Both the position numbers and the translations under genes were made by a program. The notes under the pieces are model-generated. The model was not told the origin of the DNA. It was given only the letters and a program-made list of their open reading frames with translations, and ran no database searches. A DNA stretch of 64,000 nucleotides from Thermoguttaceae bacterium (lineage in GTDB: Bacteria > Planctomycetota > Planctomycetia > Pirellulales > Thermoguttaceae): contig JAGBAA010000142.1 in the NCBI GenBank assembly GCA_017939795.1, positions 1 through 64,000 of the forward strand, in the 5' to 3' direction. This document shows positions 26,995 to 36,560 of the stretch, one piece after another; position 1 is the stretch's first letter, and every line of letters starts with the position of its first letter.

Positions 26995-28101
26995 TCAGCG
27001 AGTCTGGAAATCACGTCCGACGCGGAATTCGCGTACCGTTCCGGAATCCGGATCGAACGCGCGCACGATGATGCGCATACCGGGCATGAACGCAGTCGTC
27101 GGCGGCTGGTAGGAATTCGTATCGTAAATATCGCGGTTTTCGTAGACCGACGCATCATCCGTTCCTGCTGTGTTGCCGACATACGAAAGCGTGGAACCGG
27201 AATCATAGTTGATCCCGCCAAGCCCGCTGATGTTCGGATAGCGGAAGCCCTGCAGATCATAGTACTGAGACTGATTCAGGTCGTTGATGTCGCGGTAGCG
27301 TTTTTCGCGCGGATCGTAGATCTGGATCTTGAACATAATGACATTTGGCAGAACGACGCATCCTTCATACTGATCCGGAAGATCGGTCAGCGCACCGCCC
27401 GTCAAACGCGACCAGACTGCCCGCATCGAACGGTTCGCGTAGTCGCCAAGCATTCCCGGGGAGATCATGCGCACATGCGGCAGACGCGCTCCAGTGACGG
27501 TAGAGGAAGTTTCGCTCCCCTTGCCGTTGAATGCATAGTAATTCCGCGGAGCATCCGGAGAATTCACGAACGGGACCGTCACGCGGTAGAGATCATTTTT
27601 GAAAACGAACCAGATGACCTCAGCATATGGAGTCTGCATCGTACGGGGATTGGTGTTCCCGACAACAGTCGGATCCGTGAACGTAAACGGCTTTTCGCGA
27701 TTGAAGACCGTAAACGCAGCAAAACCGGCGCGTCCGTTCGCATCGTTCAGAATATCCTGATCCACCAGCCACAAACCGCCGCGCTGGTACCGATTCGGGT
27801 CATTCACGTTCGTCGTCGTACTGCCGAGACACAGAAACCCCTCGTCCATCTCCACCGGACGCGGAGCCTGCGGAATCACCGAAATATGCGAGAGATCCTC
27901 CTGAAGCAGCATTTGCGCACTGCGGCACTGATTTTGAAGATCGATCAGCACGCGGGCATCCGCAAACGTCGTGTTGACCATCGAGATGATCTTCACCAGC
28001 CCCAGCAGAAGAAACAGCGCAAGCCCAGTGGCCAGCATCAGCTCGATCAGCGTAAATCCGTCGGGACGGCGTGCGTGCAGTCGTGAATGATTTGTGTTCA
28101 T
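26995..28101 (-). CDS. PilW-like type IV pilin/pseudopilin
   Basis: 368 residues. The prepilin cleavage and methylation site is at the N-terminus (RRPDGFTLIELMLATGLALF), with cleavage after Gly and Glu at +5. A single hydrophobic helix follows, then QCRSAQMLLQEDLSHISVIP, typical of PilW/GspJ minor pseudopilins. Large type IV pilin-like proteins of this kind are common in Planctomycetes. No assembly ATPase or secretin gene is adjacent. The gene has a strong promoter of its own. Confidence 0.85.
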   Translation of the reverse strand: MNTNHSRLHARRPDGFTLIELMLATGLALFLLLGLVKIISMVNTTFADARVLIDLQNQCRSAQMLLQEDLSHISVIPQAPRPVEMDEGFLCLGSTTTNVNDPNRYQRGGLWLVDQDILNDANGRAGFAAFTVFNREKPFTFTDPTVVGNTNPRTMQTPYAEVIWFVFKNDLYRVTVPFVNSPDAPRNYYAFNGKGSETSSTVTGARLPHVRMISPGMLGDYANRSMRAVWSRLTGGALTDLPDQYEGCVVLPNVIMFKIQIYDPREKRYRDINDLNQSQYYDLQGFRYPNISGLGGINYDSGSTLSYVGNTAGTDDASVYENRDIYDTNSYQPPTTAFMPGMRIIVRAFDPDSGTVREFRVGRDFQTR

Positions 28102-28154
28102 GCTTTCTTTTTCCGAAAAAGTCGAAATTTCCAAATCGGGACATCAAGTAATTC

Positions 28155-28183
28155 AGTATATCAGAAAACCGCCTTCTTTTCAA
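28155..28183 (-). promoter_or_regulatory. Promoter of the pseudopilin gene
   Basis: On the minus strand TTGAAA, 17 bp, TATACT, about 55 bases before the start codon. Confidence 0.7.
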
Positions 28184-28323
28184 GGAAAACTACCGGAAAA
28201 TTTCCAAAATTTTCCTGATTTTCCGAAAATATTTGCCGAAATCTGCTCCACTCGGGCAGCTCTACTCTCTGAATACGTACCGCAGGAGGTTTTGGTTCTT
28301 GATCCCGCCGTCCCAATTTCCAC

Positions 28324-30519
28324 TCAGAGGAACGTATTTCCAGTTCTCGCCGTTCCCGGTGCGCTCGCCGTTCCCGGTGCGCTCGCAGACTCCGGATCGC
28401 CAGACGGCTGGGGAGAGTCAAGCCGTTTCAGAAGCACATTCGCGACGGCCAGGATCGCTTCGGCACTGTTCGGGATCTCCCGATGAAGCGAACGGACGAA
28501 AATCGTTTCTGTCGCCCACGGCAAAGTCGCGCTTTCGACCGAAACGACACCGTCGGACTGCGATCCGCTTTCTTCGCTGCGCAGCCGCGCAATGACGTTC
28601 ACGTACGCAACGTCCGGAGACGGAGAACAGGAAAGGAGGGCATCCCAGAAACTCGAATTTTTCTGTAGGGAATCCAGGGCCGTGAAGTAATTGAGCAGCT
28701 CATCATTTTGGATCTGCGCACGATTCTCCTTGCGGAACTGCGTCAGATTCTTCTCCACCCGCGAGGCAGTCCGGCCGATCATTTCCGTAAGATTGCGGGT
28801 CGTGGAGTTCGCAAAACCGCTTCCCCGGAACGGCGTTCCCATGGAGATGACGCATCGGATGGAAGGATTCGGCTTCGTATGGAACCAGCGTGCGACGGCG
28901 GCATTCGACTCGGCACTTCCCGGCAGTTCGTGAGGCGGGACGGACGTAATGAGATTCCAGAATCGTTCCTGGGAATCCAGCGTCTGCAGAATACTCACCA
29001 ACCCGCCCATACTGTGCCCGATGAGGACCATCTGATCCATGTTCGCGTGCGTTCCCTGCGGGTCCAGCTCCCTGCGCAATGCGGCCAGATCGTCGCTCAT
29101 TTCAGCCGCGGAGACCCAGAACGGCTGGCCATTCGGATAAAAGTAGAACCAGAACTGGTATTTGTCGCGCAGTTTGAGGAAATTATTGAGCGTATTGTAC
29201 GTTTCCAGCCACGTTCTTGCCGAGGACCAGATCCCGTGCACCATCACGACGGGGATCTTATTCGGATCGTAAGCCTGCGGCATATAGATCCCCTTGAGCG
29301 TCCGGGAGCCGTCTTCCGTCTCCTTCAAAAGCGAATCCGGATCCAGAAGCCCCTGCGTCGCTCCGTCCAGCGCGTTTTTCTCGATCGTTTTTTCAAAACT
29401 ATAGGCCAGCGGCGTCGTGTAGTCGATCTCCAGCGGAACGTATCCTTTCCCGACGCGGACGCTTGCCGATTCCATCGTGTCGATGAACTCGAAACGGGGA
29501 ACATTCTGTTCGTCAAAGGTCAGGAAGGCGGTCATCGGGACGCACATTTCCTGGAGACAGTAGCGGTAGCGTTCCGATTTGCGGTAAATGTCGTTCACTT
29601 TCGCGACAAGCGGAACTCCAAGACCGTAGCGGCGGTAGCGATTCTTGAGCCCAGTGATCTCAAAATCCGAAGCGAATCGAAAAGAGGAGAAGTCCCCAAG
29701 GACCCACTCCCGGCTGTGCATTTTCAGCGGAATGGTCCGTACGGCATCCGGGAGATCCAAAACGATCGAGCTGCCGTTTTCGGTAAAGACTTCATTCTCT
29801 TCTTCTCCAGAATACCGCAGGACCGCCTCGGAACTCTCGTTAAAGATCCGGCAGACATTCTGAAACGCAGGCGAATATGGATTCCGCGCCGCAGCCCACT
29901 GCTCGTCAAACAGATAGCGAAACGCATACCGTGCCGCGCGCAGATGCCATTCATTCACCTTTCGGCGTTCTTCCTGCGTAAGAAACCGCTGCTCGGACAT
30001 ACGCTGCCCCTCCGCCCAGGCGACCTCGGCAAGCATCCCGAGAATATCCAGACGCGGAGTCACCCGAAGACTCTCTTCCAGAAGCGCGAGCGTTTTTTTG
30101 GGGTCCTTGCGGGCCTGATGGTCCAGATTCAGCGTGCGAAGCCCCACACGAGTCGATTCCGTATACATTTCCTCCACGGAGGAAGAAAACGGGACGATCC
30201 CGCAAGACGGTAAATGCCGGATCCCTGAAAAACGCGAACGGGTCAGACGAGTCGTCGCGCACCCGGAAAGCGTACTCCAGAAAATCAGAAAAATCAGCAA
30301 TGCGGCACACCATCTCCAAATGAGAAAAACACGCATCCCGGAAAAATCCGCGTCCTGAAAGAGTTCCATACCCCGCTGGCTCTTCATGTTTTGCGATCCC
30401 GCCCTGCCCGGACAGGATCTCCGTACTTTGGAAAAGACGGCACGCATTCCCTCCGCAGCATACCGGCATCCGAAAACGGACTGCAGCAGCAAAATATACT
30501 GAGGAACGGGAAAACGCAT
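28324..30519 (-). CDS. Lipoprotein alpha/beta hydrolase (lipase/esterase-like)
   Basis: 731 residues from the ATG at 30519, which has GAGG well placed and a promoter about 50 bases upstream. However, the lipoprotein signal (FWSTLSGCATT, lipobox LSGC) begins only near residue 62, so internal starts at 30387 or 30336 are plausible. The C-terminal half is an alpha/beta hydrolase: oxyanion region IPVVMVHGIWSSARTW, nucleophile elbow LIGHSMGGLV, and a late His in VRSLHREIPNS. The N-terminal half is helical and unrecognised. The C-terminus has a duplicated 18-base segment encoding SAPGTA. A periplasmic or outer-membrane esterase is inferred. Confidence 0.8.
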   Translation of the reverse strand: MRFPVPQYILLLQSVFGCRYAAEGMRAVFSKVRRSCPGRAGSQNMKSQRGMELFQDADFSGMRVFLIWRWCAALLIFLIFWSTLSGCATTRLTRSRFSGIRHLPSCGIVPFSSSVEEMYTESTRVGLRTLNLDHQARKDPKKTLALLEESLRVTPRLDILGMLAEVAWAEGQRMSEQRFLTQEERRKVNEWHLRAARYAFRYLFDEQWAAARNPYSPAFQNVCRIFNESSEAVLRYSGEEENEVFTENGSSIVLDLPDAVRTIPLKMHSREWVLGDFSSFRFASDFEITGLKNRYRRYGLGVPLVAKVNDIYRKSERYRYCLQEMCVPMTAFLTFDEQNVPRFEFIDTMESASVRVGKGYVPLEIDYTTPLAYSFEKTIEKNALDGATQGLLDPDSLLKETEDGSRTLKGIYMPQAYDPNKIPVVMVHGIWSSARTWLETYNTLNNFLKLRDKYQFWFYFYPNGQPFWVSAAEMSDDLAALRRELDPQGTHANMDQMVLIGHSMGGLVSILQTLDSQERFWNLITSVPPHELPGSAESNAAVARWFHTKPNPSIRCVISMGTPFRGSGFANSTTRNLTEMIGRTASRVEKNLTQFRKENRAQIQNDELLNYFTALDSLQKNSSFWDALLSCSPSPDVAYVNVIARLRSEESGSQSDGVVSVESATLPWATETIFVRSLHREIPNSAEAILAVANVLLKRLDSPQPSGDPESASAPGTASAPGTARTGNTFL

Positions 30520-30570
30520 AAAAAACCTCGCAAAATGGACCTGGCTCCAATACGATTTGGGGATTTTGGA

Positions 30571-30599
30571 AGAATAGCAAAATTTCAGGAGAAATTCAA
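30571..30599 (-). promoter_or_regulatory. Promoter of the lipoprotein hydrolase gene
   Basis: On the minus strand TTGAAT, 17 bp, TATTCT. The predicted leader to the ATG at 30519 is about 45 bases. Confidence 0.55.
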
Positions 30600-30720
30600 G
30601 TCCGAAATGCCGTTTTCCCGGTGTCTTTTAAAAAATTCCCCAACCTTTTCAAAAAAATCTCCCACATTCAGAAAATTTAATGTTTTTTCGGTTTTTTTGT
30701 TTTTTTTGGGGAAGGGGGCT

Positions 30721-30748
30721 TTACTTTTCTGGCGACTGTGCTAAATTA
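30721..30748 (+). promoter_or_regulatory. Promoter of the sialate esterase gene, shared pattern
   Basis: TTTACTTTTCT, nine bases, GCTAAATT. The same two blocks at the same spacing occur upstream of the GH5-like gene (39348-39375, minus). They can be read as -35 TTTACT, 16 bp, -10 TAAATT, with extra conserved bases after the -35. Confidence 0.5.
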
Positions 30749-30812
30749 GAAAAAAACGTAATGCCGCAAGGCATTTTCCTGCCTTTTTTCCTGTCTTTCA
30801 AGGAGACCATTC

Positions 30813-32300
30813 ATGAAAATCACCAAATGGACGCTGCTTTCCGTTCTTTCGGCTGCGGCAATGATCGGCACCATGACGCCCCAGTCGTTTGCCGAAGTCA
30901 AACTCACCAAAGCGTTCACCGACAACGCGGTCCTTCAGCGCGACGTTCCGGTCTGTGTTTGGGGTACTGCTGATGCCGGCGAAAAAGTCACTGTCTCGTT
31001 CAGCGGCAATTCTGTCGAAACGACCGCGTGCGATACCGGCTGCTGGAAAGTTCAGCTTCCCGCCATGCCCGGCACGTTCGAGGGAAAAGACCTCACCGTT
31101 AAGGGCGCGACGAATGAGATCGTGCTGAAAAACGTCGTGGTCGGCGAAGTCTGGATCTGCTCCGGTCAGTCGAACATGGAGCAGCCGCTCAACTCCTGGG
31201 GCCAGCCGCGTCTTTCCTGCTCCGAAGAAGAATTCACCGGCGACTACAGTTTCATTCGCTTTAACCGCATTCGGCATGAACTGAAAGCCGAAGATTCCCT
31301 GAACGTCAATTCCGACGGCTGGCAGATGTGCAAAGACAATGTTCAGAAAAACTGCACGGCCTGCGGTTTCCACTTTGCCGTGAAGCTCTCGAAAGAACTG
31401 AATGTTCCGATCGGCCTGATCGACTCCAACTGGGGCGGAAGCAACATCAACAGCTGGATCCCGGATGAAGGCTGGAACAATGTGCCGGAAACGGTCGAAC
31501 CGGGCAAAAAACTCATCGAGCAGCGCACCGCTGATCTCGCGGCCGGAAAAGCGTGCGGACGCGGTCACGCCGGCGGCATGTACTACGCAATGCTCTCGCC
31601 GTGGAAAAACTGCACCGTGAAGGGGGTCATCTGGTACCAGGGCTGCTCCAACGCTGGCGAAGGCGAATTCTACTACTTCAAGCAGAAGGCCATGATCCTC
31701 GAATGGCGCAAGATCTGGGGCGATGTCCCGTTCTATTGGGTCCAGCTCGCCAACTTCCGCGCGAATGAAGCCGATCCGAACAGTGCGGGATGGGGATTCG
31801 TGCGTAATGGTCAGACCATGTGCATGGAAGTTCCGAAGACTGGTCAGGCCGTCGCCATCGACATCGGTGAGGAAAAGGACATCCACCCGCGCAATAAATG
31901 GGACGTCGGAAACCGTCTTGCCCGCTGGGCGCTCGCCAATGACTACGGCAAGGAAGGCATCGTCTTCTGCTCGCCGATGATGGAAAGCGTCACGATCGAC
32001 GGCGCAAAAGCGGTCGTGAAGTTCAATAATGTGGGCAGCGGTCTCGTCGTCGCGAAAAACGTCGAGCGCAAAGGGATCGAATGTGTCGAAGGCACGCCTA
32101 ACTGCTTCGCCGTCGCCGGTGAAGACAAAAACTTCAAATGGGCCAAGGCGGAGATCGTCGGTAAAGATACCGTCGTCCTGACCTGCGAAGAAGTGCCGGC
32201 TCCGAAGTTCGTGCGCTTCGCCTTCCAGAACAATCCGAAAGACTTCAACCTCTACTCGAAGGAAGGCCTCCCGGCCACGCCGTTCCACACGGAAAAATAG
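30813..32300 (+). CDS. Sialate O-acetylesterase, secreted
   Basis: 495 residues with a signal peptide (KITKWTLLSVLSAAAMIGT to SFAE). It removes O-acetyl groups from sialic acid or other acetylated sugars. The SGNH nucleophile is Ser120 in VWICSGQSNME. The oxyanion region is IGLIDSNWGGSNINSWIP, and KGVIWYQGCSNAGE follows. The catalytic Asp and His are in DIGEEKDIHPRNK near residues 356-358. An N-terminal beta-sandwich (residues 30-110) is usual for the family. The start ATG has AAGGAG upstream. A terminator follows directly, so it is monocistronic. Confidence 0.93.
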   Translation: MKITKWTLLSVLSAAAMIGTMTPQSFAEVKLTKAFTDNAVLQRDVPVCVWGTADAGEKVTVSFSGNSVETTACDTGCWKVQLPAMPGTFEGKDLTVKGATNEIVLKNVVVGEVWICSGQSNMEQPLNSWGQPRLSCSEEEFTGDYSFIRFNRIRHELKAEDSLNVNSDGWQMCKDNVQKNCTACGFHFAVKLSKELNVPIGLIDSNWGGSNINSWIPDEGWNNVPETVEPGKKLIEQRTADLAAGKACGRGHAGGMYYAMLSPWKNCTVKGVIWYQGCSNAGEGEFYYFKQKAMILEWRKIWGDVPFYWVQLANFRANEADPNSAGWGFVRNGQTMCMEVPKTGQAVAIDIGEEKDIHPRNKWDVGNRLARWALANDYGKEGIVFCSPMMESVTIDGAKAVVKFNNVGSGLVVAKNVERKGIECVEGTPNCFAVAGEDKNFKWAKAEIVGKDTVVLTCEEVPAPKFVRFAFQNNPKDFNLYSKEGLPATPFHTEK

Positions 32301-32321
32301 TTTTTCGTGAAGAGCTGATCC

Positions 32322-32355
32322 GGTCCTCCGTTTTTTTCGGAGGACCATCCCTTTT
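32322..32355 (+). terminator. Intrinsic terminator of the sialate esterase gene
   Basis: GGTCCTCCG and CGGAGGACC form a perfect 9-bp stem with a T-only loop, followed by a short T-rich stretch. Confidence 0.75.
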
Positions 32356-32386
32356 ATTCCGACGCAGAATATCCTAAATCCAACTC

Positions 32387-33331
32387 ATGGCGCACTTTAA
32401 ATCCTTCTTTCGTTCCTACGGACTCTTTTTCTCCATCACGCTCGGCTGTTTCTGTCCATTCCTTCACGAATTTTCCGAGCTGTACTTCGCGTACCTGCTT
32501 ATGCCGATGCTTTTTTTCGTTTTCGTGCGGATCCACGCGCCGATCCACGCTCTTCACTGGAGCCACGCGCTTCTGCTTCTCTGGAATTTCGGATTTCCGT
32601 GTCTCGCCTTTCTTTTCGTCAGGGCACTTGGATCCTCTACGGAATTCGCCATGGCCGCCTTTCTCTGCGCCGTCACGCCGACGGGGACTGCCGCGCCGGT
32701 CGTCATGACGTTTCTGGAAGGCAGGATGGAGTACGTCGTCCTCGCATTTCTGCTCACGACACTGAGCTTCACCTTCGGCATTCCGTTCCTCTTTCCGTTT
32801 TTTTACGGAGTTGAGACGCCGGGACTGTCGATGGTCATCCTGCAGAAAGTTTCCGGAGTCGTTCTGCTTCCCATGTTCCTGGCGATCATCTGTCGGCTCG
32901 TCTACCCTCAATCGCAGGACTGGGGACGGAAAGCACAGGATTTTTCATTTCTCCTATGGCAGTGCCTCATCATCCTGATCTGCTCACAGATGTCGCACAG
33001 TGTGATGGTCAATCGTGAAGTCCTTTACGCGATTCCTCCGTCATTTCTCATCGCGCTGTCGATCTGCATTCTGAATTTCACGGCAGGACATTTCCTTGGA
33101 GGGAAGCGGTTCGGCCGGGAATGCAGTCAGTCGCTTGGACAGAAAAACTGCTCGCTCACGATCCTGGTCGCTCTCCTTTACGCAACGCCCACGATCGCCC
33201 TTGGTCCGTCGCTCTACATCATGTGCCATAATACCTGGAACGCCATTCAGATCGCCAGACACGAAAAAAGCAAAAAACGTCTTGAAAAAGAACGCCCAGA
33301 AAAAGAACACACCGAAACCATGGGATCCTGA
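32387..33331 (+). CDS. BASS-family (bile acid:sodium symporter-like) transporter
   Basis: 314 residues with nine or ten hydrophobic helices. The two crossing motifs of the SBF/BASS fold are recognisable: AAFLCAVTPTGTAAPVVMTF in the first half and SQSLGQKNCSLTILVALLYA in the second. Substrates of this family are organic acids such as bile acids, pantothenate or pyruvate, and the sequence does not say which. The tail is Lys/Glu-rich and cytoplasmic. The gene begins 86 bases after the sialate esterase stop, beyond a terminator, and is convergent with the GH123-like gene. Confidence 0.75.
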   Translation: MAHFKSFFRSYGLFFSITLGCFCPFLHEFSELYFAYLLMPMLFFVFVRIHAPIHALHWSHALLLLWNFGFPCLAFLFVRALGSSTEFAMAAFLCAVTPTGTAAPVVMTFLEGRMEYVVLAFLLTTLSFTFGIPFLFPFFYGVETPGLSMVILQKVSGVVLLPMFLAIICRLVYPQSQDWGRKAQDFSFLLWQCLIILICSQMSHSVMVNREVLYAIPPSFLIALSICILNFTAGHFLGGKRFGRECSQSLGQKNCSLTILVALLYATPTIALGPSLYIMCHNTWNAIQIARHEKSKKRLEKERPEKEHTETMGS

Positions 33332-33343
33332 ACGCAGAAACAG

Positions 33344-33376
33344 AAAAAGCGGCCCGGATCGCATGAACTGAGCCGC
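33344..33376 (-). terminator. Intrinsic terminator of the GH123-like gene
   Basis: On the minus strand GCGGC and GCCGC form a short stem with an 18-base loop, followed by TTTTT. Confidence 0.55.
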
Positions 33377-33402
33377 CTGGATGAAGAATGCGGAAACGTC
33401 CG

Positions 33403-36400
33403 CTATTTCAAGAGTGCCTCGATCGCTTCTGCGATCTTCTCCCGCCGTTCGTAGATCGGAGCGGGATCGGTACTGAATTGCGTCATGCTCGACGTGATCG
33501 ACTCCGGAACCTTCAGGAGTGCTTCGTATTCCGCGCGCTTAGCGGACGAAAGATCTTTCGCGGACGCCAGTTTTTCACGCAGAAGGTAAAGCATCTCGTA
33601 GTCCTCAAGCCCCTCGCGGAGCATCTCGAAACGGATACTCGCGACAGGCTGCCCGAAATTGGGAACTTCCGGAGCTTTGACCGGTGTCGCGCAGGCCAGC
33701 GGCGGATAGTAAAGTCTGCCGTCGCCGTTTCCCCAGAATCGTTTCGTACCGGCCGGCGTATCGTATCCGCTGACGTAGCTCATCGGATCGCGGTACGGGT
33801 CCTGCGCATCCTCGGGATACGCAGCATCGGACGTCCAGTAATTGGTCGCCCAGATAAGCGTCCCGACGACGTCATTCTGCCAGGTCTGCCAGAGCCACGT
33901 ACGCATTTCCACCGCGCTGTGGTCGATAAATTCCGTGCAGTACGGTTCCCGCGGCCAGCAGCATACGTACCACCAGAACCGCTCGCCTTTCGCTTTGCAG
34001 TGCGCGGCCGTTTTCGGATCGAAATTCGGAGTCACCGGGCACCAGATGTCCACTTTTCCGAGCAGTTCTCCCGCAATGACGCTTTCCGACGGTTCCTCCG
34101 TCAGCATCGTCTGGATCTCCGGCGCATACTTCTTGATGCGGTTCATGCCGTTTCGGACGAATTCGTAGTCCTTCACATCCGGTTCGTCAAACCAGTAAAC
34201 GTACGCTTTTTTGATCCATCCTTTTTCTTTTAAATGTGCTTCGATCTGGCGGACACACGACGCAAACATCGCCTGGTATTCGACCGTATTTTCGCCAAAT
34301 CCCATCAGACTCGGCTCCGTTCGGGAGTGGAACGTGCCTCCCCCCATTCCCGGAATGCTGAGACGGAAATTCGTGAATCCGTACTCGCCCATCGCGCGGT
34401 CCATCGCTTCATCGAAACGAGTGAAGTCAATGACACAGCGGGAGTTTTCCGGTTTCTCCTGATCCACGATCCACTCGTACCGGATCCCGTCCATCGTCTC
34501 CGGATGGTACGGCGAGATGCGGTACTGTCCGAGGAATTTGAGGTAGATCTGGTCAAGTTTCCGCCGATCTTCCTCCGTACGCGCTCCATGGTACCGGTAC
34601 GTCGTGCCGGGAGAGTATCCATAGGCCGTCTCCGAATGATTCACGCGCGGAATATCGAAATTCCAGACGCGAAGCCGAAGCGGAACGATGACCTTTTCCA
34701 CGTTTCCGGCAGCTCCCGCTTTTTTGAGCGTAAGCGTCACGTCTGACGCATACTCACCAGCGGCCGTTCCTTCCGGCACGTAAACCGTGAGCCAAAGCGG
34801 TGCGTTTTCGCCTGCTTTCAGCGTTTTGGGAAAGACGAGCGGCGGAAGCGCGTCCGGGTAAAATTCACGCACACCGGTCCGGTCTGTCGGGTTTTCGACA
34901 AAGTGGAAGAACACGTCGCGGGCCGTCACCTTTTCCGGCGCAATTTTCTGTCCAGCCGTATTTTTCAGCGGAGAGAAGGAAACGCTTTCAAGCGTCAGCT
35001 CCTCTTTCGGATTCAGGACCAGCTGGCATGATTCCCAGTCATTCCGAGCCGCGGAGATCTGGAGACCGACTGTCTCTTTTTCCTTCGGGACTGCGCGTTT
35101 CCGGCTCACTTTCCATGTCGCGGGGCACCACCAGAGATCCGCGCTTTCCGAGACTCCGGCAAACGATTTTCCAAAATCCTCACGGTAAATATCCGCCACA
35201 TAGTACCGGCATCGGACCTGCGCGGCTCTCGCGTTTCCAGCAGGATCTTTCCACGTCAGTTCCTTCTCGAAAATTCGGTCTCCCGAAACGTTTTTGGGAA
35301 GATCTTCCACACGAGGCAAAACGCCGCGGAAATCTTCATCGCCGCGAACGAGTTCCCAGAAGCAGGTCGCGCCGCGCAAACCAGCTTTTTCCGTACCGAT
35401 CGGCGTGTTTTCGACAGTTCCGGAAGTTCCCGCAGCATCGGCAGCGTCCGTTTTCGGCGGGAGAAGCGGTGCGTTGAAACGAAATCCGTAGAGCTGGCAG
35501 TTCGTGTTTTCCATGCCGGTGAAACGGACCCAAACCGTCCTCGTGCCGCTGAATTCGGAGGGAAGCTCAAGCTCTTTCGTGCCGAGACCTTCGAGGAAAC
35601 CGAGTTCCGTCCATTCCAGACCGTCTTTTGAAGCAAACGCCTTCAGGCCGCCGTCCGTATGGTAGCCGACAGTGAAGGAAAGTTTCGGGGCGAAAAATCG
35701 CGGTTCCGGGCAATTCGGCAAGTTGAGCTTAAGGGCCGTCAAGTCGAAACGGTAGACGACGGAGCCGTTCGTTCCGATGGTCCAGCGCGAGGTGTTGAAC
35801 CAGGTCGTGCTTTCGACGAAGGAGCGGCTGAAATTTCCCTGCGAGCCGCCCAACGCCGATTGAAACTGGTACTCCGGGCCGTTTTCGTCCAGAATGACCG
35901 TTTCGTCCGCGCCAAGTCCCGTCGCGGCGTAGGTCGGCGTGAGGTAGAGAAGCTCGACTTCCGCGAATTGAAGCGTTCCGCTGATCATCCACTGACCAAG
36001 ACGGATCGACGTTTTTTCGGTCTGATTCGGCACGGACGCGATCAGGGAGTGCGTCTCCCATTTTGCCGTGAGCGGAATGTCGAAATTGGCGAAACGCAAA
36101 CCGGTCATTCCGCCGCCGGTACCTGCCGTCCGCCGCGCCTTGAAGCGGAGCATGACGGTGCGACCGGGCAGAACAGGAACGTTGGAAAGTTCCCAGACGT
36201 TTGACATTTTTCCATTTCCGGTGATCTCCAGAACGGCCCCGGAAACGCCGTCGGCACCGTCTTTCAGAAGCCGGCCTTCTCCAGAGTCCAGTTTCCACGC
36301 CGCGTCGGCCAAATCAAACCGGATGGCATCCGCGTTCTGTGCGAAAGTCGGCGCGGGAATCAAAAATACAGCCGTCCAAAGCAGGATCAGCACATAAAAA

Positions 36401-36420
36401 GGCATGAAATTTCTCTTCAT
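33403..36420 (-). CDS. GH123-like secreted glycoside hydrolase (DUF4091)
   Basis: 1005 residues with a signal peptide (KRNFMPFYVLILLWTAVFLI to TFAQ). The N-terminal 330 residues are beta-sandwich modules (SNVWELSNVPVLPGRTVMLR, then a discoidin-like part ending NTNCQLYGFRFN). From about residue 480 onward the protein matches the DUF4091/GH123 catalytic region: ISAARNDWESCQLVL, then the (beta/alpha)8 barrel with VYWFDEPDVKD, where the Asp-Glu pair near residue 743 is the catalytic site. GH123 enzymes remove N-acetylgalactosamine by substrate-assisted catalysis. The ATG at 36420 has AAGGA upstream. It lies downstream of the GH5-like gene on the same strand. Confidence 0.85.
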   Translation of the reverse strand: MKRNFMPFYVLILLWTAVFLIPAPTFAQNADAIRFDLADAAWKLDSGEGRLLKDGADGVSGAVLEITGNGKMSNVWELSNVPVLPGRTVMLRFKARRTAGTGGGMTGLRFANFDIPLTAKWETHSLIASVPNQTEKTSIRLGQWMISGTLQFAEVELLYLTPTYAATGLGADETVILDENGPEYQFQSALGGSQGNFSRSFVESTTWFNTSRWTIGTNGSVVYRFDLTALKLNLPNCPEPRFFAPKLSFTVGYHTDGGLKAFASKDGLEWTELGFLEGLGTKELELPSEFSGTRTVWVRFTGMENTNCQLYGFRFNAPLLPPKTDAADAAGTSGTVENTPIGTEKAGLRGATCFWELVRGDEDFRGVLPRVEDLPKNVSGDRIFEKELTWKDPAGNARAAQVRCRYYVADIYREDFGKSFAGVSESADLWWCPATWKVSRKRAVPKEKETVGLQISAARNDWESCQLVLNPKEELTLESVSFSPLKNTAGQKIAPEKVTARDVFFHFVENPTDRTGVREFYPDALPPLVFPKTLKAGENAPLWLTVYVPEGTAAGEYASDVTLTLKKAGAAGNVEKVIVPLRLRVWNFDIPRVNHSETAYGYSPGTTYRYHGARTEEDRRKLDQIYLKFLGQYRISPYHPETMDGIRYEWIVDQEKPENSRCVIDFTRFDEAMDRAMGEYGFTNFRLSIPGMGGGTFHSRTEPSLMGFGENTVEYQAMFASCVRQIEAHLKEKGWIKKAYVYWFDEPDVKDYEFVRNGMNRIKKYAPEIQTMLTEEPSESVIAGELLGKVDIWCPVTPNFDPKTAAHCKAKGERFWWYVCCWPREPYCTEFIDHSAVEMRTWLWQTWQNDVVGTLIWATNYWTSDAAYPEDAQDPYRDPMSYVSGYDTPAGTKRFWGNGDGRLYYPPLACATPVKAPEVPNFGQPVASIRFEMLREGLEDYEMLYLLREKLASAKDLSSAKRAEYEALLKVPESITSSMTQFSTDPAPIYERREKIAEAIEALLK

Positions 36421-36498
36421 TGGGAGGGTCCTTAAAAAAATGGGCTTTCTAAAAAAGGATCTGAGGCAGGGGAAATTTACCGTTAAGCAAGAACGGCA

Positions 36499-36532
36499 GA
36501 AAAAGTGCGTCCCGCCGTTAAGGAGACGCACT
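36499..36532 (-). terminator. Intrinsic terminator between the GH5-like and GH123-like genes
   Basis: On the minus strand AGTGCGTC and GACGCACT form an 8-bp stem with a 13-base loop, followed by TTTTT. Confidence 0.75.
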
Positions 36533-36560
36533 CTGTTTTCTTCATCCAGATCCATCCGGT

